From Profundibacter sp033851955 (GTDB taxonomy: Bacteria; Pseudomonadota; Alphaproteobacteria; Rhodobacterales; Rhodobacteraceae), in contig JAWSVK010000022.1 in the NCBI GenBank assembly GCA_033851955.1, positions 1-64,000 of the forward strand: a stretch of DNA of 64,000 bases, written 5' to 3'. How positions within the stretch are numbered: position 1 is the stretch's first letter; every line of letters starts with the position of its first letter. The notes beneath the pieces were generated by a model. The model saw only the letters and a list, made by a program, of their open reading frames with translations. It was not told where the DNA came from and ran no database searches. This document shows, piece by piece, positions 33,040 through 41,509 of this stretch. Made by a program: the position numbers and the translations under genes.

Positions 33040-33825
33040 ATGACTACTCAAACGGCTGCCTATTGGGGCAGCATTCAAAATGCATTTCAACGCGCAACTC
33101 TGGTTGTGATCGGGTTTATGGCAATCACCATGACAGCACTTAGTCTTGGGGCGGCTTTGGGTCTGTTGCCTTGGCTGGAGATCACCGCCAGCGTGAATGG
33201 CCTGGCGATCTCGAACGCCGGCATGATTGCACAGCTTGGATTCACCTTTTTCTGCCTTGCCCTGATATTTTTCTTACCCTCTAACACGCGCGTCATGCAG
33301 TTGGAAAAATCGCACCGAAATTTCCACGTCAGCATGGAAGATGTCGCCAAAGCCTATGCCATCAGTCATGAGGGCGACCGCGCTGGCCTGTTCAAAATCG
33401 GCTCGGAATTTGATTCAGTGCGGGAACGCATCGCCCATTTGCGCGACCATCCTGATCTGGTGACGTTAGAGCCATCGGTTCTGGAAATCGCCGCCCAGAT
33501 GAGCCATGAGGCCCGCGATCTGGCCGACGTTTACAGCGTTGAGCGGGTTGAGCGTGCCAAAGCATTCCTGAAACAACGCCAGCAAGAGGTTGATAGCTTT
33601 CAAGAAAACCTACGCATAGCGCATCAAACAACGCATGAGCTGAAAAACTGGCTGTTGCAGGTCGAAGCCGAAGAAGGGTTGGTTGAGCGTCAACTGGACA
33701 CGCTGCAAGCGGATTTGTTTGAGATTTTGCCCGAGCTTGGGTTTGATTTGGATCAGAATGAAAACACCACAAATGATGTGAATGTGGTGGCCCTGCCCGC
33801 CAAAACAGCCAAGCCGGCAGAATAA
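33040..33825 (+). CDS. Membrane-anchored coiled-coil protein, function unknown
   Basis: 261 aa. Two hydrophobic segments (about 18-42 and 60-84) are followed by a mostly helical, charged region to residue 245 with coiled-coil character (AKAFLKQRQQEVDSFQENL, TTHELKNWLLQVEAEEGLV) and a short acidic/Asn tail. A label of DNA repair protein is sometimes given to Rhodobacteraceae proteins of this kind, but I see no such domain. GGGGG nine bases before ATG 33040 supports this start over an upstream TTG. It stands alone after mlaF. Confidence 0.7.
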   Translation: MTTQTAAYWGSIQNAFQRATLVVIGFMAITMTALSLGAALGLLPWLEITASVNGLAISNAGMIAQLGFTFFCLALIFFLPSNTRVMQLEKSHRNFHVSMEDVAKAYAISHEGDRAGLFKIGSEFDSVRERIAHLRDHPDLVTLEPSVLEIAAQMSHEARDLADVYSVERVERAKAFLKQRQQEVDSFQENLRIAHQTTHELKNWLLQVEAEEGLVERQLDTLQADLFEILPELGFDLDQNENTTNDVNVVALPAKTAKPAE

Positions 33826-33875
33826 CCGCCTTAGGGCAGGTTTTTGTCAGTTCAAGGATTGTGAAGCCTAAGGCT

Positions 33876-33906
33876 GCGCCCTAAATATGAGGCAGGGCGC
33901 GGTTTT
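33876..33906 (+). terminator. Candidate terminator before the PqiA-like gene
   Basis: GCGCCCT and AGGGCGC form a seven-base stem around 11 bases, followed by GGTTTTG. Weak but well placed 50 bases after the coiled-coil gene. Confidence 0.4.
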
Positions 33907-33931
33907 GCCCTGTTCATTGGGAAGATTTATT

Positions 33932-34399
33932 GTGAACAATGTGTTAAAGTTTGCCAACTTGTCGTTGATCATCCTGTTTCCAATCGCGTGGTTTGCGCCG
34001 ATGTTGCGGGCTGGATTGATGGGTGGGATGATGCCCTATTTCTTTGACCTGAACGAAATATCGGTGATCACGGGGTTGCAATCTCTTTGGGCCTCTGACG
34101 TTTTTCTTGCCCTGCTTGTCACGTTTTTCGCGATTTTTGCACCCTACCTGAAAACCATCGGGTTGGCGTTGATCCACTTCAATTTATTGCATCCAAAGGT
34201 GTTGCCGGTTTTGCATTTGCTGGGGAAACTGGCGATGGCCGATATTTTCTTAATCGCGCTATATCTGGTGGTGGGCAAAGGGATTGGCGTTGGCACGGTT
34301 CAGACGGCTTGGGGGCTGTACCTGTTCACAGGCTGCATTTTGGCGTCTTTGGCGATTTCCTTTGCTTCCGAGCGCAAACGGCCCGCTCATCAAGCCTAA
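33932..34399 (+). CDS. PqiA-like (paraquat-inducible protein A domain) membrane protein
   Basis: 155 aa with four hydrophobic segments and the single PqiA domain pattern: ILFPIAWFAPMLRAGLMGG, ITGLQSLWASDVFLALLVTFF, and LLHPKVLPVLHLLGKLAMADIFLIAL. The zinc-finger cysteines of full-length PqiA are missing. I start it at GTG 33932 with GGGAAG upstream. PqiA proteins work with MCE proteins in envelope lipid transport, which fits the nearby mlaEF pair, but no MCE gene is here. The last codons lie within a dispersed repeat. Confidence 0.75.
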   Translation: MNNVLKFANLSLIILFPIAWFAPMLRAGLMGGMMPYFFDLNEISVITGLQSLWASDVFLALLVTFFAIFAPYLKTIGLALIHFNLLHPKVLPVLHLLGKLAMADIFLIALYLVVGKGIGVGTVQTAWGLYLFTGCILASLAISFASERKRPAHQA

Positions 34400-34422
34400 C
34401 AGCTTTCTTCGCTCAACTTCGC
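34384..34422 (+). repeat. Dispersed palindromic element, left-half copy
   Basis: GCTCATCAAGCCTAACAGCT and its continuation TTCTTCGCTC match 53028-53059 closely. The right arm is missing here. The sequence supplies the stop codon of the PqiA-like gene. Confidence 0.6.
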
Positions 34423-34456
34423 TTGCCATAAATGCGCGGCTAAGGCACAAGAGCGT

Positions 34457-35821
34457 ATGGCCAAACAAAACTCATTTACCTGCAATTCATGTGGCGCGTC
34501 TTCTAACAAATGGTCGGGGCGTTGCGATGCCTGTGGCGCGTGGAATTCGATTTCAGAAGAAGTGCCACTGTCAGCTGGCCCCAGCAAAAAATCACTGGGT
34601 GGCAAGCGTGGGCGCTCAATCCATCTGACCGATCTGGCCAGTGACGAGGCCCCGCCGCCACGCACCAACTCTGGCATGCCCGAACTTGACCGCGTTTTGG
34701 GCGGTGGTTTGGTGCCCTCCTCGGCTGTGTTGGTGGGCGGTGATCCCGGCATCGGCAAATCGACGTTGTTGCTGCAAGCAGCGGCCAGTTTCGCGCGCAT
34801 GGGGCTAAAGGTGATTTACGTTTCAGGCGAGGAAGCCAGCGCCCAGATCCGGATGCGGGCAGACCGCCTGGGCTTGCGCGACGCACCTGTGCAATTGGCG
34901 ACAGAAACCAATCTGCGCGATATTTTGACGACGCTTGAGGCCGAAAAACCCGACCTTGTGATCATCGACTCGATCCAGACCATGTGGGCTGATAACGTCG
35001 AGAGCGCGCCTGGCAGCGTGTCCCAAGTGCGCGCCGCCGCCCATGAATTGACCACATTTGCCAAGCGCAAAGGCATGTCGGTCGTGTTGGTCGGTCATGT
35101 CACCAAGGACGGCCAAATCGCCGGACCTCGGGTGATCGAGCATATGGTCGACACGGTGCTTTATTTTGAAGGCGAGCGCGGGCATCAGTTTCGCATCCTG
35201 CGCGCCGTAAAGAACCGCTTTGGCCCGGCCGACGAAATCGGTGTGTTTGAAATGACCGGCAGTGGCTTGGCCGAAGTCAGCAACCCGTCCGCCCTGTTCC
35301 TATCCGAGCGCGACAAACCCGCGCCCGGTTCCGTGGTGTTTGCGGGCGTCGAGGGCACCCGCCCCGTGTTGTGCGAATTGCAAGCACTGGTCGCGCCATC
35401 ACCGCACTCGCAACCCAGACGCGCCGTGGTGGGCTGGGATGGCGGCCGTTTGGCGATGATTTTGGCGGTGTTGGAATCGCGCTGCGGCATTCCGTTTACA
35501 GGGCTAGATGTCTATCTGAACGTCGCAGGCGGCATGCGCATATCCGAGCCTGCGGCCGATCTGGCTGTTGCAGCGGCGCTACTTTCGGCCCGCGAAGATC
35601 ACGCATTGCCAGCTGACACTGTGGTTTTTGGCGAAATTAGCCTATCAGGGGCCCTGCGACCCGTTGGTCAAACCGAAAGCCGCTTGAAAGAAGCGCAAAA
35701 ACTGGGATTTTCAGGGGCAATTGCACCATCTGGGAGCAAAACAGGCGCCGCTAAGGGGTTGAACATACAGCAAATGACCGATTTAACGGGCTTTGTTGGC
35801 GATATATTCGGAGCCGGATAA
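34457..35821 (+). CDS. radA: DNA repair protein RadA
   Basis: 454 aa. N-terminal four-cysteine zinc finger (CNSCGASSNKWSGRCDACG), RecA-like ATPase with Walker A GGDPGIGKSTLL (about residue 95), the RadA-specific KNRFGPADEIGVFEM (about 254), and a Lon-protease-like C-domain (GLDVYLNVAGGMRISEPAADLA). It is a helicase that promotes branch migration during recombination. It is followed closely by cvpA, and the pair is often linked with purF in proteobacteria, as here. Confidence 0.96.
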   Translation: MAKQNSFTCNSCGASSNKWSGRCDACGAWNSISEEVPLSAGPSKKSLGGKRGRSIHLTDLASDEAPPPRTNSGMPELDRVLGGGLVPSSAVLVGGDPGIGKSTLLLQAAASFARMGLKVIYVSGEEASAQIRMRADRLGLRDAPVQLATETNLRDILTTLEAEKPDLVIIDSIQTMWADNVESAPGSVSQVRAAAHELTTFAKRKGMSVVLVGHVTKDGQIAGPRVIEHMVDTVLYFEGERGHQFRILRAVKNRFGPADEIGVFEMTGSGLAEVSNPSALFLSERDKPAPGSVVFAGVEGTRPVLCELQALVAPSPHSQPRRAVVGWDGGRLAMILAVLESRCGIPFTGLDVYLNVAGGMRISEPAADLAVAAALLSAREDHALPADTVVFGEISLSGALRPVGQTESRLKEAQKLGFSGAIAPSGSKTGAAKGLNIQQMTDLTGFVGDIFGAG

Positions 35822-35851
35822 CCGGCCCTATTTGAGTTGAGGAGAGACGAC

Positions 35852-36430
35852 GTGGAAGGTTTTACACTTATTGATGCTGGGGTGGCGGTTGTCATCATCC
35901 TGTCGGCGCTGTTGGCGTATTCCCGTGGTTTCGTGCGCGAAACCCTGTCGATCTTGGGCTGGGTCGCGGCTGCCGCTTTGGCATTTATTTTCGCGGCACA
36001 GGCCGAGCCTTTGATCCGTGAAATTCCAATCGTTGGTGAGTTCGTTGAGAAAAGCTGCGAGTTGGCCCGTATCGCCGCCTTTGCCGCGGTGTTTGCCGTT
36101 GGGTTGATCCTGATGTCGTTCATTACCCCGCTGTTTTCATCAATTGTGCAGCGCTCGGCACTTGGTGGCATTGACCAAGGCCTTGGATTTCTGTTCGGCG
36201 TGGCGCGTGGCGCGTTGCTGGTGGGCATCGCTCTGGTGGTTTATGATCGCGTGATCACCGATCAGGCCCTGCCCATCATTGATGACAGCCGCACTGCCCG
36301 CATTTTTGCCCGCATGCAAGATGACATCAACGACACCATCCCCGAAGACGCGCCAGGCTGGATTGTGTCGCGTTACGAGCAACTGATCGGCGATTGCGGC
36401 AAACCAGCAACGCCACCAGCGACCGAATAA
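35852..36430 (+). CDS. cvpA: CvpA family membrane protein
   Basis: 192 aa with four hydrophobic segments and the family pattern LIDAGVAVVIILSALLAYSRGFVRETLSI, then GGIDQGLGFLFGVARGALLVG. GTG 35852 is preceded by GAGGAGA; the frame extends upstream through that site, so a longer start is unlikely. CvpA is needed for colicin V production in E. coli and has an envelope role of unclear mechanism. It lies between radA and purF. Confidence 0.9.
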   Translation: MEGFTLIDAGVAVVIILSALLAYSRGFVRETLSILGWVAAAALAFIFAAQAEPLIREIPIVGEFVEKSCELARIAAFAAVFAVGLILMSFITPLFSSIVQRSALGGIDQGLGFLFGVARGALLVGIALVVYDRVITDQALPIIDDSRTARIFARMQDDINDTIPEDAPGWIVSRYEQLIGDCGKPATPPATE

Positions 36431-36606
36431 ACGCAGATCAATCGAGAATTTCGATGGTTCGGTCGCCTAAAAGCGTCCGTGCCATTTTTGATTCAGACCT
36501 CGTCAAAAAGGATTTCGGATTATCTATGACAGTATGGTGACACAGGCCTCGCAACACACTAAGAGGGACGTGAACGTCTGCCACTGGATTCGGAGCACCT
36601 GCTGAA

Positions 36607-38070
36607 ATGCAAAAAATGCCGCCTAGCAACCCGTTTGATGATGATAAATTAAAAGAAGAATGCGGCGTTTTCGGCGTGATTGGCGTGGCTGAGGCCGCGA
36701 ATTTCACCGCCCTTGGCCTGCATGCGCTTCAACACCGTGGCCAAGAAGCTGGCGGCATTGTGAGCCATGACCCTGAAGAAGGGTTCAATTCGGCGCGGCG
36801 TTTTGGCTATGTGCGCGATAATTTCACCAAGGCCAGCCTGATGGACACCCTGCCCGGCCCGCTTGCGATTGGTCACGTGCGCTATTCCACATCTGGCAAA
36901 AAAGGCGCCGTGATCCGCGATGTGCAGCCGTTCTTTGGCGAATTTGCCATGGGTGGTGCTGCGATTGCCCACAATGGCAACATCACTAATGCGGCGGCCC
37001 TGCGGCGCGAATTGATCCAGCATGGCTCGATCTTTCAATCCTCGTCGGACAGCGAATGTATCATCCATTTGATGGCCCGCAGTTTTCAAAAAACCATTCC
37101 CGAACGCATGAAAGACGCGCTGCGTCGTGTTGAAGGCGCGTTTTCGATCGTTGCCATGACCCGCACTAAATTGATCGGTGTGCGCGATGCTTTGGGCGTG
37201 CGCCCGCTGGTGTTGGGCAAGGTTGGCGAAAACGGTTGGGCGCTTGCGTCGGAAACCTGTGCGCTCGACATTATCGACGCAGAATATGTGCGCGATGTTG
37301 AACCGGGCGAAATGGTTGTGATCACTGAAGCAGGCGTCGAGAGCTATCGCCCCTTCCCCGCCGCCAAGCCACGGTTTTGCATTTTTGAGCATGTCTATTT
37401 CTCGCGGCCTGACAGTATGGTTGGCGGGCGCTCAATCTATGAAACGCGCCGTCAGATCGGCGTGGAATTGGCCCGCGAATGCCCCGTTGAGGCGGACATC
37501 GTTTGCCCCGTGCCCGACAGTGGAACCCCTGCGGCCATTGGTTATTCGCATGAAAGCGGCATTCCTTATGCGATGGGTATCATCCGCAACCAATATACTG
37601 GTCGTACCTTTATTGAGCCCACCGAAAGCATCCGCAACATGGGCGTTTTGCTAAAGCTGAATGTCAACCGCGCCTTGATCAAAGGCAAGCGAGTGATTTT
37701 GGTGGATGACTCTGTTGTGCGCGGCACCACGAGCCGTAAAATCAAGGAAATGATCTTAGATGCTGGGGCTGCCGAAGTGCATTTCCGCATAGCCTCGCCG
37801 CCCACGATGTGGCCTTGTTTTTATGGCGTCGACACGCCGGAACGCGGGCAATTGCTGGCCGCGAATATGTCCGAGGACGAAATGTGCGAGCATCTGGGCG
37901 TCGACAGCCTGCGCTTTATCACACTGGATGGTCTGTACCGCGCGGCAGGCCAAGAAAACGGCCGTGACAACGCCTCACCGCATTATTGCGACGCTTGTTT
38001 CTCGGGTGAGTATCCAGTGAAGCCCGCCGATATGATCGCGCAGGGGTTTGAGCTGAAGGCGGCGGAATAA
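36607..38070 (+). CDS. purF: Amidophosphoribosyltransferase
   Basis: 487 aa. An N-terminal glutaminase domain begins after a short propeptide, with the nucleophile Cys in KEECGVFGVIG. GHVRYSTSG and AHNGNITNA follow. The phosphoribosyltransferase domain has the PRPP loop VILVDDSVVRGTTSRK (about residue 360). It catalyses the first step of purine synthesis. No strong ribosome binding site; a GGAG lies 12 bases before ATG 36607. The 176-base gap before it holds no gene. Confidence 0.96.
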   Translation: MQKMPPSNPFDDDKLKEECGVFGVIGVAEAANFTALGLHALQHRGQEAGGIVSHDPEEGFNSARRFGYVRDNFTKASLMDTLPGPLAIGHVRYSTSGKKGAVIRDVQPFFGEFAMGGAAIAHNGNITNAAALRRELIQHGSIFQSSSDSECIIHLMARSFQKTIPERMKDALRRVEGAFSIVAMTRTKLIGVRDALGVRPLVLGKVGENGWALASETCALDIIDAEYVRDVEPGEMVVITEAGVESYRPFPAAKPRFCIFEHVYFSRPDSMVGGRSIYETRRQIGVELARECPVEADIVCPVPDSGTPAAIGYSHESGIPYAMGIIRNQYTGRTFIEPTESIRNMGVLLKLNVNRALIKGKRVILVDDSVVRGTTSRKIKEMILDAGAAEVHFRIASPPTMWPCFYGVDTPERGQLLAANMSEDEMCEHLGVDSLRFITLDGLYRAAGQENGRDNASPHYCDACFSGEYPVKPADMIAQGFELKAAE

Positions 38071-38102
38071 CTGCCTGTTCGTGACGGATTAAACGGGGTC
38101 AA

Positions 38103-38792
38103 ATGACGGTGCAGCCAAGCATAGATCGTGATTTTACACGCGCAGGCAGATCCGCGTTGCTGGAGGCGTTGGAGCAGCAAGGCGCTTGTTTTCAGGGTTG
38201 TCGTTTTGACGAAGTGAATCTAAGCGATTTTGAGTTGGATGATCTGACGTTTCAGAACTGCCGCTTTACGGGGGCCAGTTTTCGTGGGGCCGAACTGAGC
38301 GCCTGCCGTTTTGAGAAATGCACCTTGAACGAGGCTGATTTTCGTTTCTCGCGCTTGGATTCAGTGGGGCTGGACACCTGCAATTGCGTGGGGCTTAACC
38401 TTACGGATGCCACGGCGTCGGACTGCAATTTTCAGGGCTCGAAAATGTCGGGGGCGGTTTTAAAGGGTTTGCGCAGTCTGGATCTAAAGCTTGATCAAGC
38501 CATTTTTGAAAGCGCCGATCTAAGCGGGCTTTACCTAAAGGATCGCCACATCAAGGGCGTGGATTTCTCCAACGCAGACCTTAGTCGGGCTGACCTGCGG
38601 GGCTGCCTGTTCGAAGATTGCGGTTTTGTTGGAGCTGAGTTTCGCGGTGCCAAAATGGCGAATGCGGATTTGCGCGCCTGCCAGCTGGGGCAAATAGCAC
38701 TGCACGACATGGCCCGCGACATGAAAGGTGCGATCATCTCCACATCGCAAGCCGCTGATTTATTGCAAGATTTTGGGTTGGTGGTGGCATGA
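38103..38792 (+). CDS. Pentapeptide repeat protein
   Basis: 229 aa, most of it A(D/N)LXX-type five-residue repeats, for example FTGASFRGAELSACRFEKC and VDFSNADLSRADLRGCLF, which fold into a right-handed quadrilateral beta helix. Cytoplasmic, no signal peptide. Some members mimic DNA and protect gyrase, but most, including this one, have no assigned role. It overlaps the DUF1801 gene by ATGA. Confidence 0.85.
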   Translation: MTVQPSIDRDFTRAGRSALLEALEQQGACFQGCRFDEVNLSDFELDDLTFQNCRFTGASFRGAELSACRFEKCTLNEADFRFSRLDSVGLDTCNCVGLNLTDATASDCNFQGSKMSGAVLKGLRSLDLKLDQAIFESADLSGLYLKDRHIKGVDFSNADLSRADLRGCLFEDCGFVGAEFRGAKMANADLRACQLGQIALHDMARDMKGAIISTSQAADLLQDFGLVVA

Positions 38793-39196
38793 GCAACGCG
38801 CCGACCCTGCCCGCCGGTATGGCGAATACCTTTGATGCTTTCACACCTGAGGGACGCGATGTCTTGTTGAAAATCCGCGCGCTGGTTTTTAAAACCGCGG
38901 CTGCAAACCCTGTTATCGGACCCCTGACCGAAACCCTGAAATGGGGCCAACCCGCCTATTTGACCGAGACCAGCAAAAGTGGCAGCACGCTGCGGTTGGG
39001 CGAAAAGGATGGCTACGGGGTGATTTATCTGAATTGCAAAACCACCCTTGTTGACAGGATGCGTGACATCTACCCTGACGCCTTCCAATATCAAGGCGCA
39101 CGCGCCGTGATGTTCCCGTTAAGTGCGCCCTTGCCAAAAAACCCGCTGGCGCATTGCATCGAAATGACGTTAACATATCACCTCACAAAACGGTAA
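38789..39196 (+). CDS. DUF1801 domain protein
   Basis: 135 aa. The core TLKWGQPAYL (about residue 49) and GYGVIYLNCKTTLVDRM match the YdhG/DUF1801 fold, a small alpha/beta domain of unknown function, sometimes with a metal-related role. Coupled by ATGA overlap to the pentapeptide gene and followed 11 bases later by an SDR. Confidence 0.82.
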   Translation: MSNAPTLPAGMANTFDAFTPEGRDVLLKIRALVFKTAAANPVIGPLTETLKWGQPAYLTETSKSGSTLRLGEKDGYGVIYLNCKTTLVDRMRDIYPDAFQYQGARAVMFPLSAPLPKNPLAHCIEMTLTYHLTKR

Positions 39197-39207
39197 AGAC
39201 CAGATAT

Positions 39208-39858
39208 ATGACAAATCCCACAGAACCCGTCGCCCTCATCACTGGCGCATCCCGCGGCCTTGGCGCCGCAATGGCCGAGGCTTTGGCCCCGACCCATCAC
39301 ATTGTCGCCGTGGCCCGTACCACAGGCGGGTTAGAAGACCTTGATGATCGCATTCAAGCCAAGGGCGGCCATGCCACGCTTGCGCCGATGGATATCACCC
39401 AAGACGCGGCGATGCAGCACCTTTGTCGCTCGATCTATGATCGCTGGGGCGGTCTTTCGATGTGGATCCATGCGGCTATTTATGATGCGCCATTGTCGCC
39501 AGCCGGCCAAATCGGCAGCAGTGATTGGGACAAATCCATCGCGCTAAACACCCGTGCCACTGGGGTTTTGATCAGCTACATCGCCCCTTTACTGGGTCAA
39601 TCAGGCCGAGCCATTTTCTTTGACGATCCAGCACCCCGTGGCGCTAAATTCTTTGGCGCATATGGCGCCACAAAGGCCGCGCAGATTGCCATGGCCCGCA
39701 GTTGGCAATCAGAATCCGTTAAAACCGGTCCCCACATCCACATTGCCACCCCTGCGCCCATGCCCACGGGCCTGCGCGCCCGTTTTTACCCCGGCGAAGA
39801 CCGCGCCCCTTTGGCCGACCCGCATGTTGAGGCCGCCAAAATTCTAACAGAACTCTAA
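39208..39858 (+). CDS. Short-chain dehydrogenase/reductase
   Basis: 216 aa. Cofactor-binding TGASRGLGAAMAEAL at the N-terminus and the catalytic Tyr-x3-Lys in YGATKAA (about residue 152) are present. The usual NNAG motif reads HAAIYD. Slightly short for the family. An NAD(P)-dependent oxidoreductase of unknown substrate. ATG 39208 begins the family similarity; an earlier start would overlap the DUF1801 gene heavily. Confidence 0.85.
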   Translation: MTNPTEPVALITGASRGLGAAMAEALAPTHHIVAVARTTGGLEDLDDRIQAKGGHATLAPMDITQDAAMQHLCRSIYDRWGGLSMWIHAAIYDAPLSPAGQIGSSDWDKSIALNTRATGVLISYIAPLLGQSGRAIFFDDPAPRGAKFFGAYGATKAAQIAMARSWQSESVKTGPHIHIATPAPMPTGLRARFYPGEDRAPLADPHVEAAKILTEL

Positions 39859-39865
39859 CCCTACA

Positions 39866-39903
39866 CCTTCTTCTTGCCAAAAATACCTGCGCCGCAGGCA
39901 TAG
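39866..39903 (+). repeat. Roseobacter-type intergenic element
   Basis: CTTCTTCTTGCC, AAAAATACCTGC and GCCGCAGGCATA together form the inverted counterpart of the element at 11219-11256. It lies right after the SDR stop. Confidence 0.65.
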
Positions 39904-40012
39904 AATCTTTTCTGCCACATCTCGGTGGCCGCGATGACGCTTGGGCGACAGTGCCTTTACCGCAACGCGCCCTTGCCCTATTGAATTCCCAACGGCAACA
40001 AAGGCAAACCTC

Positions 40013-40813
40013 ATGCGCATTCTGATTACAAACGACGACGGCATCAACGCGCCGGGCCTTTTAACCCTATTGCATATCGCAACCGAAATCGCCGGTCCGG
40101 ACGGCGAAGTCTGGACCGTGGCGCCTGCATTTGAGCAATCTGGCGTCGGCCATTGCATTTCCTACACCCACCCGATGATGATCGCCCAACTGGGCGAGCG
40201 CCGCTTTGCCGCCGAAGGTTCGCCCGCTGATTGCGTGCTTGCTGGCCTGCACGACGTGATGAAAGAAACCCCACCTGACTTGATCCTGTCTGGCGTCAAC
40301 CGTGGCAACAACGCCGCCGAAAACACGCTCTATTCCGGCACCATCGGTGGCGCGATGGAGGGCGCTCTTCAAGGCGTGCCAGCGATTGCTTTGTCGCAAT
40401 ACTTTGGGCAAGAAAACGCCGATCTGGATGATCCGTTTGAAGCCGCCGCCATGCACGGAGCCGACACGGTGCGTGCAATTTTGGCTGCAACCCCGCCCCA
40501 AACCGAAGATTATCGCCTGTTTCACAGCGTCAATTTCCCGCCCGTTTCGGCCACCGCTGTGAAGGGCATGAAATCCACGCCGCAAGGGTTTCGCCGCGAT
40601 GTGAAATTCGGCATTGAGCCACATTTCGCCCCCTCAGGACGCAAGTTTTTGTGGATCAAAGGCGGCGCGCAACACACCCCGACCCTGCCCGGCACAGACG
40701 TGGCGGCCAACCTGGATGGCTACATCTCAATCACCCCTATGCGGGCCGATTTGACGGCACATGATGCGTTAGCTGATTTACAGATCTCACTAGACGGATC
40801 CCAAACCAAATGA
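40013..40813 (+). CDS. surE: 5'-nucleotidase SurE
   Basis: 266 aa. N-terminal RILITNDDGINAPG carries the metal-binding Asp-Asp, SGVNRGNNAAENTLYSGTIGGAMEG the core loop, and the Ser of the SGVG-type site is in EQSGVGH. It removes phosphate from nucleoside monophosphates and is linked to stationary-phase survival. ATG 40013 gives the conserved N-terminus. It overlaps pcm by ATGA, the usual surE-pcm-nlpD order. Confidence 0.96.
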   Translation: MRILITNDDGINAPGLLTLLHIATEIAGPDGEVWTVAPAFEQSGVGHCISYTHPMMIAQLGERRFAAEGSPADCVLAGLHDVMKETPPDLILSGVNRGNNAAENTLYSGTIGGAMEGALQGVPAIALSQYFGQENADLDDPFEAAAMHGADTVRAILAATPPQTEDYRLFHSVNFPPVSATAVKGMKSTPQGFRRDVKFGIEPHFAPSGRKFLWIKGGAQHTPTLPGTDVAANLDGYISITPMRADLTAHDALADLQISLDGSQTK

Positions 40814-41448
40814 AGAATGCCGAGCGCAAAATGCAATTCCTTTTTGCCTTGCGTTCCAAGGGGGTAACCGATGCACGGGTGCTTTCGGCGATGGAGACGA
40901 TTGATCGCGGATACTTTGTCAAAGGGCTGTTTGAGAACCGCACATATGAAGATATGCCGCTGCCAATCGCTTGCGGGCAAACCATCAGCCAGCCCTCTGT
41001 CGTCGGGCTGATGACGCAGGCCTTAAAGGTGCAACCGCGCGACAAGGTTTTAGAGGTTGGCACCGGTTCTGGCTATCAGGCCGCGATCCTCAGCCAATTG
41101 GCGCGCAGGGTCTATACGGTTGACCGTTTCAGCCGTTTGGTGCGCGAAGCCTCGGCCGTTTTTCGCAAGCTGGATCTGAGCAATGTCACCGCTTTTACCG
41201 CTGACGGCTCGCATGGTCTGCCAGACCAAGCGCCATTTGACCGTATCATCGTTACAGCAGCCGCCGAGGATACGCCCGGGCCCCTCTTGGCGCAGCTGAA
41301 AATAGGCGGTATCATGGTGTTGCCTGTGGGTCAGGGGCAAACCGTGCAAAGTCTGATCAAGGTGACGCGCCTTGAAACCGGCTTTGACTATGACGAAATT
41401 AGACCTGTGCGATTTGTCCCCCTGCTTGAGGGGTTGGGCAAAGAGTAA
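40810..41448 (+). CDS. pcm: Protein-L-isoaspartate O-methyltransferase
   Basis: 212 aa. AdoMet-binding motif VLEVGTGSGYQAAIL (about residue 80), preceded by PLPIACGQTISQPSVVG, the substrate-site signature of the family. It methylates isoaspartyl residues so that damaged proteins can be repaired. Coupled to surE by a four-base overlap; the NlpD-like gene follows after about 60 bases. Confidence 0.95.
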   Translation: MKNAERKMQFLFALRSKGVTDARVLSAMETIDRGYFVKGLFENRTYEDMPLPIACGQTISQPSVVGLMTQALKVQPRDKVLEVGTGSGYQAAILSQLARRVYTVDRFSRLVREASAVFRKLDLSNVTAFTADGSHGLPDQAPFDRIIVTAAAEDTPGPLLAQLKIGGIMVLPVGQGQTVQSLIKVTRLETGFDYDEIRPVRFVPLLEGLGKE

Positions 41449-41509
41449 AGACGAGCGGAATGTAATTAAATGCCCGGACACACGGGCAGTGATTTTGAGG
41501 ATAGAGCAA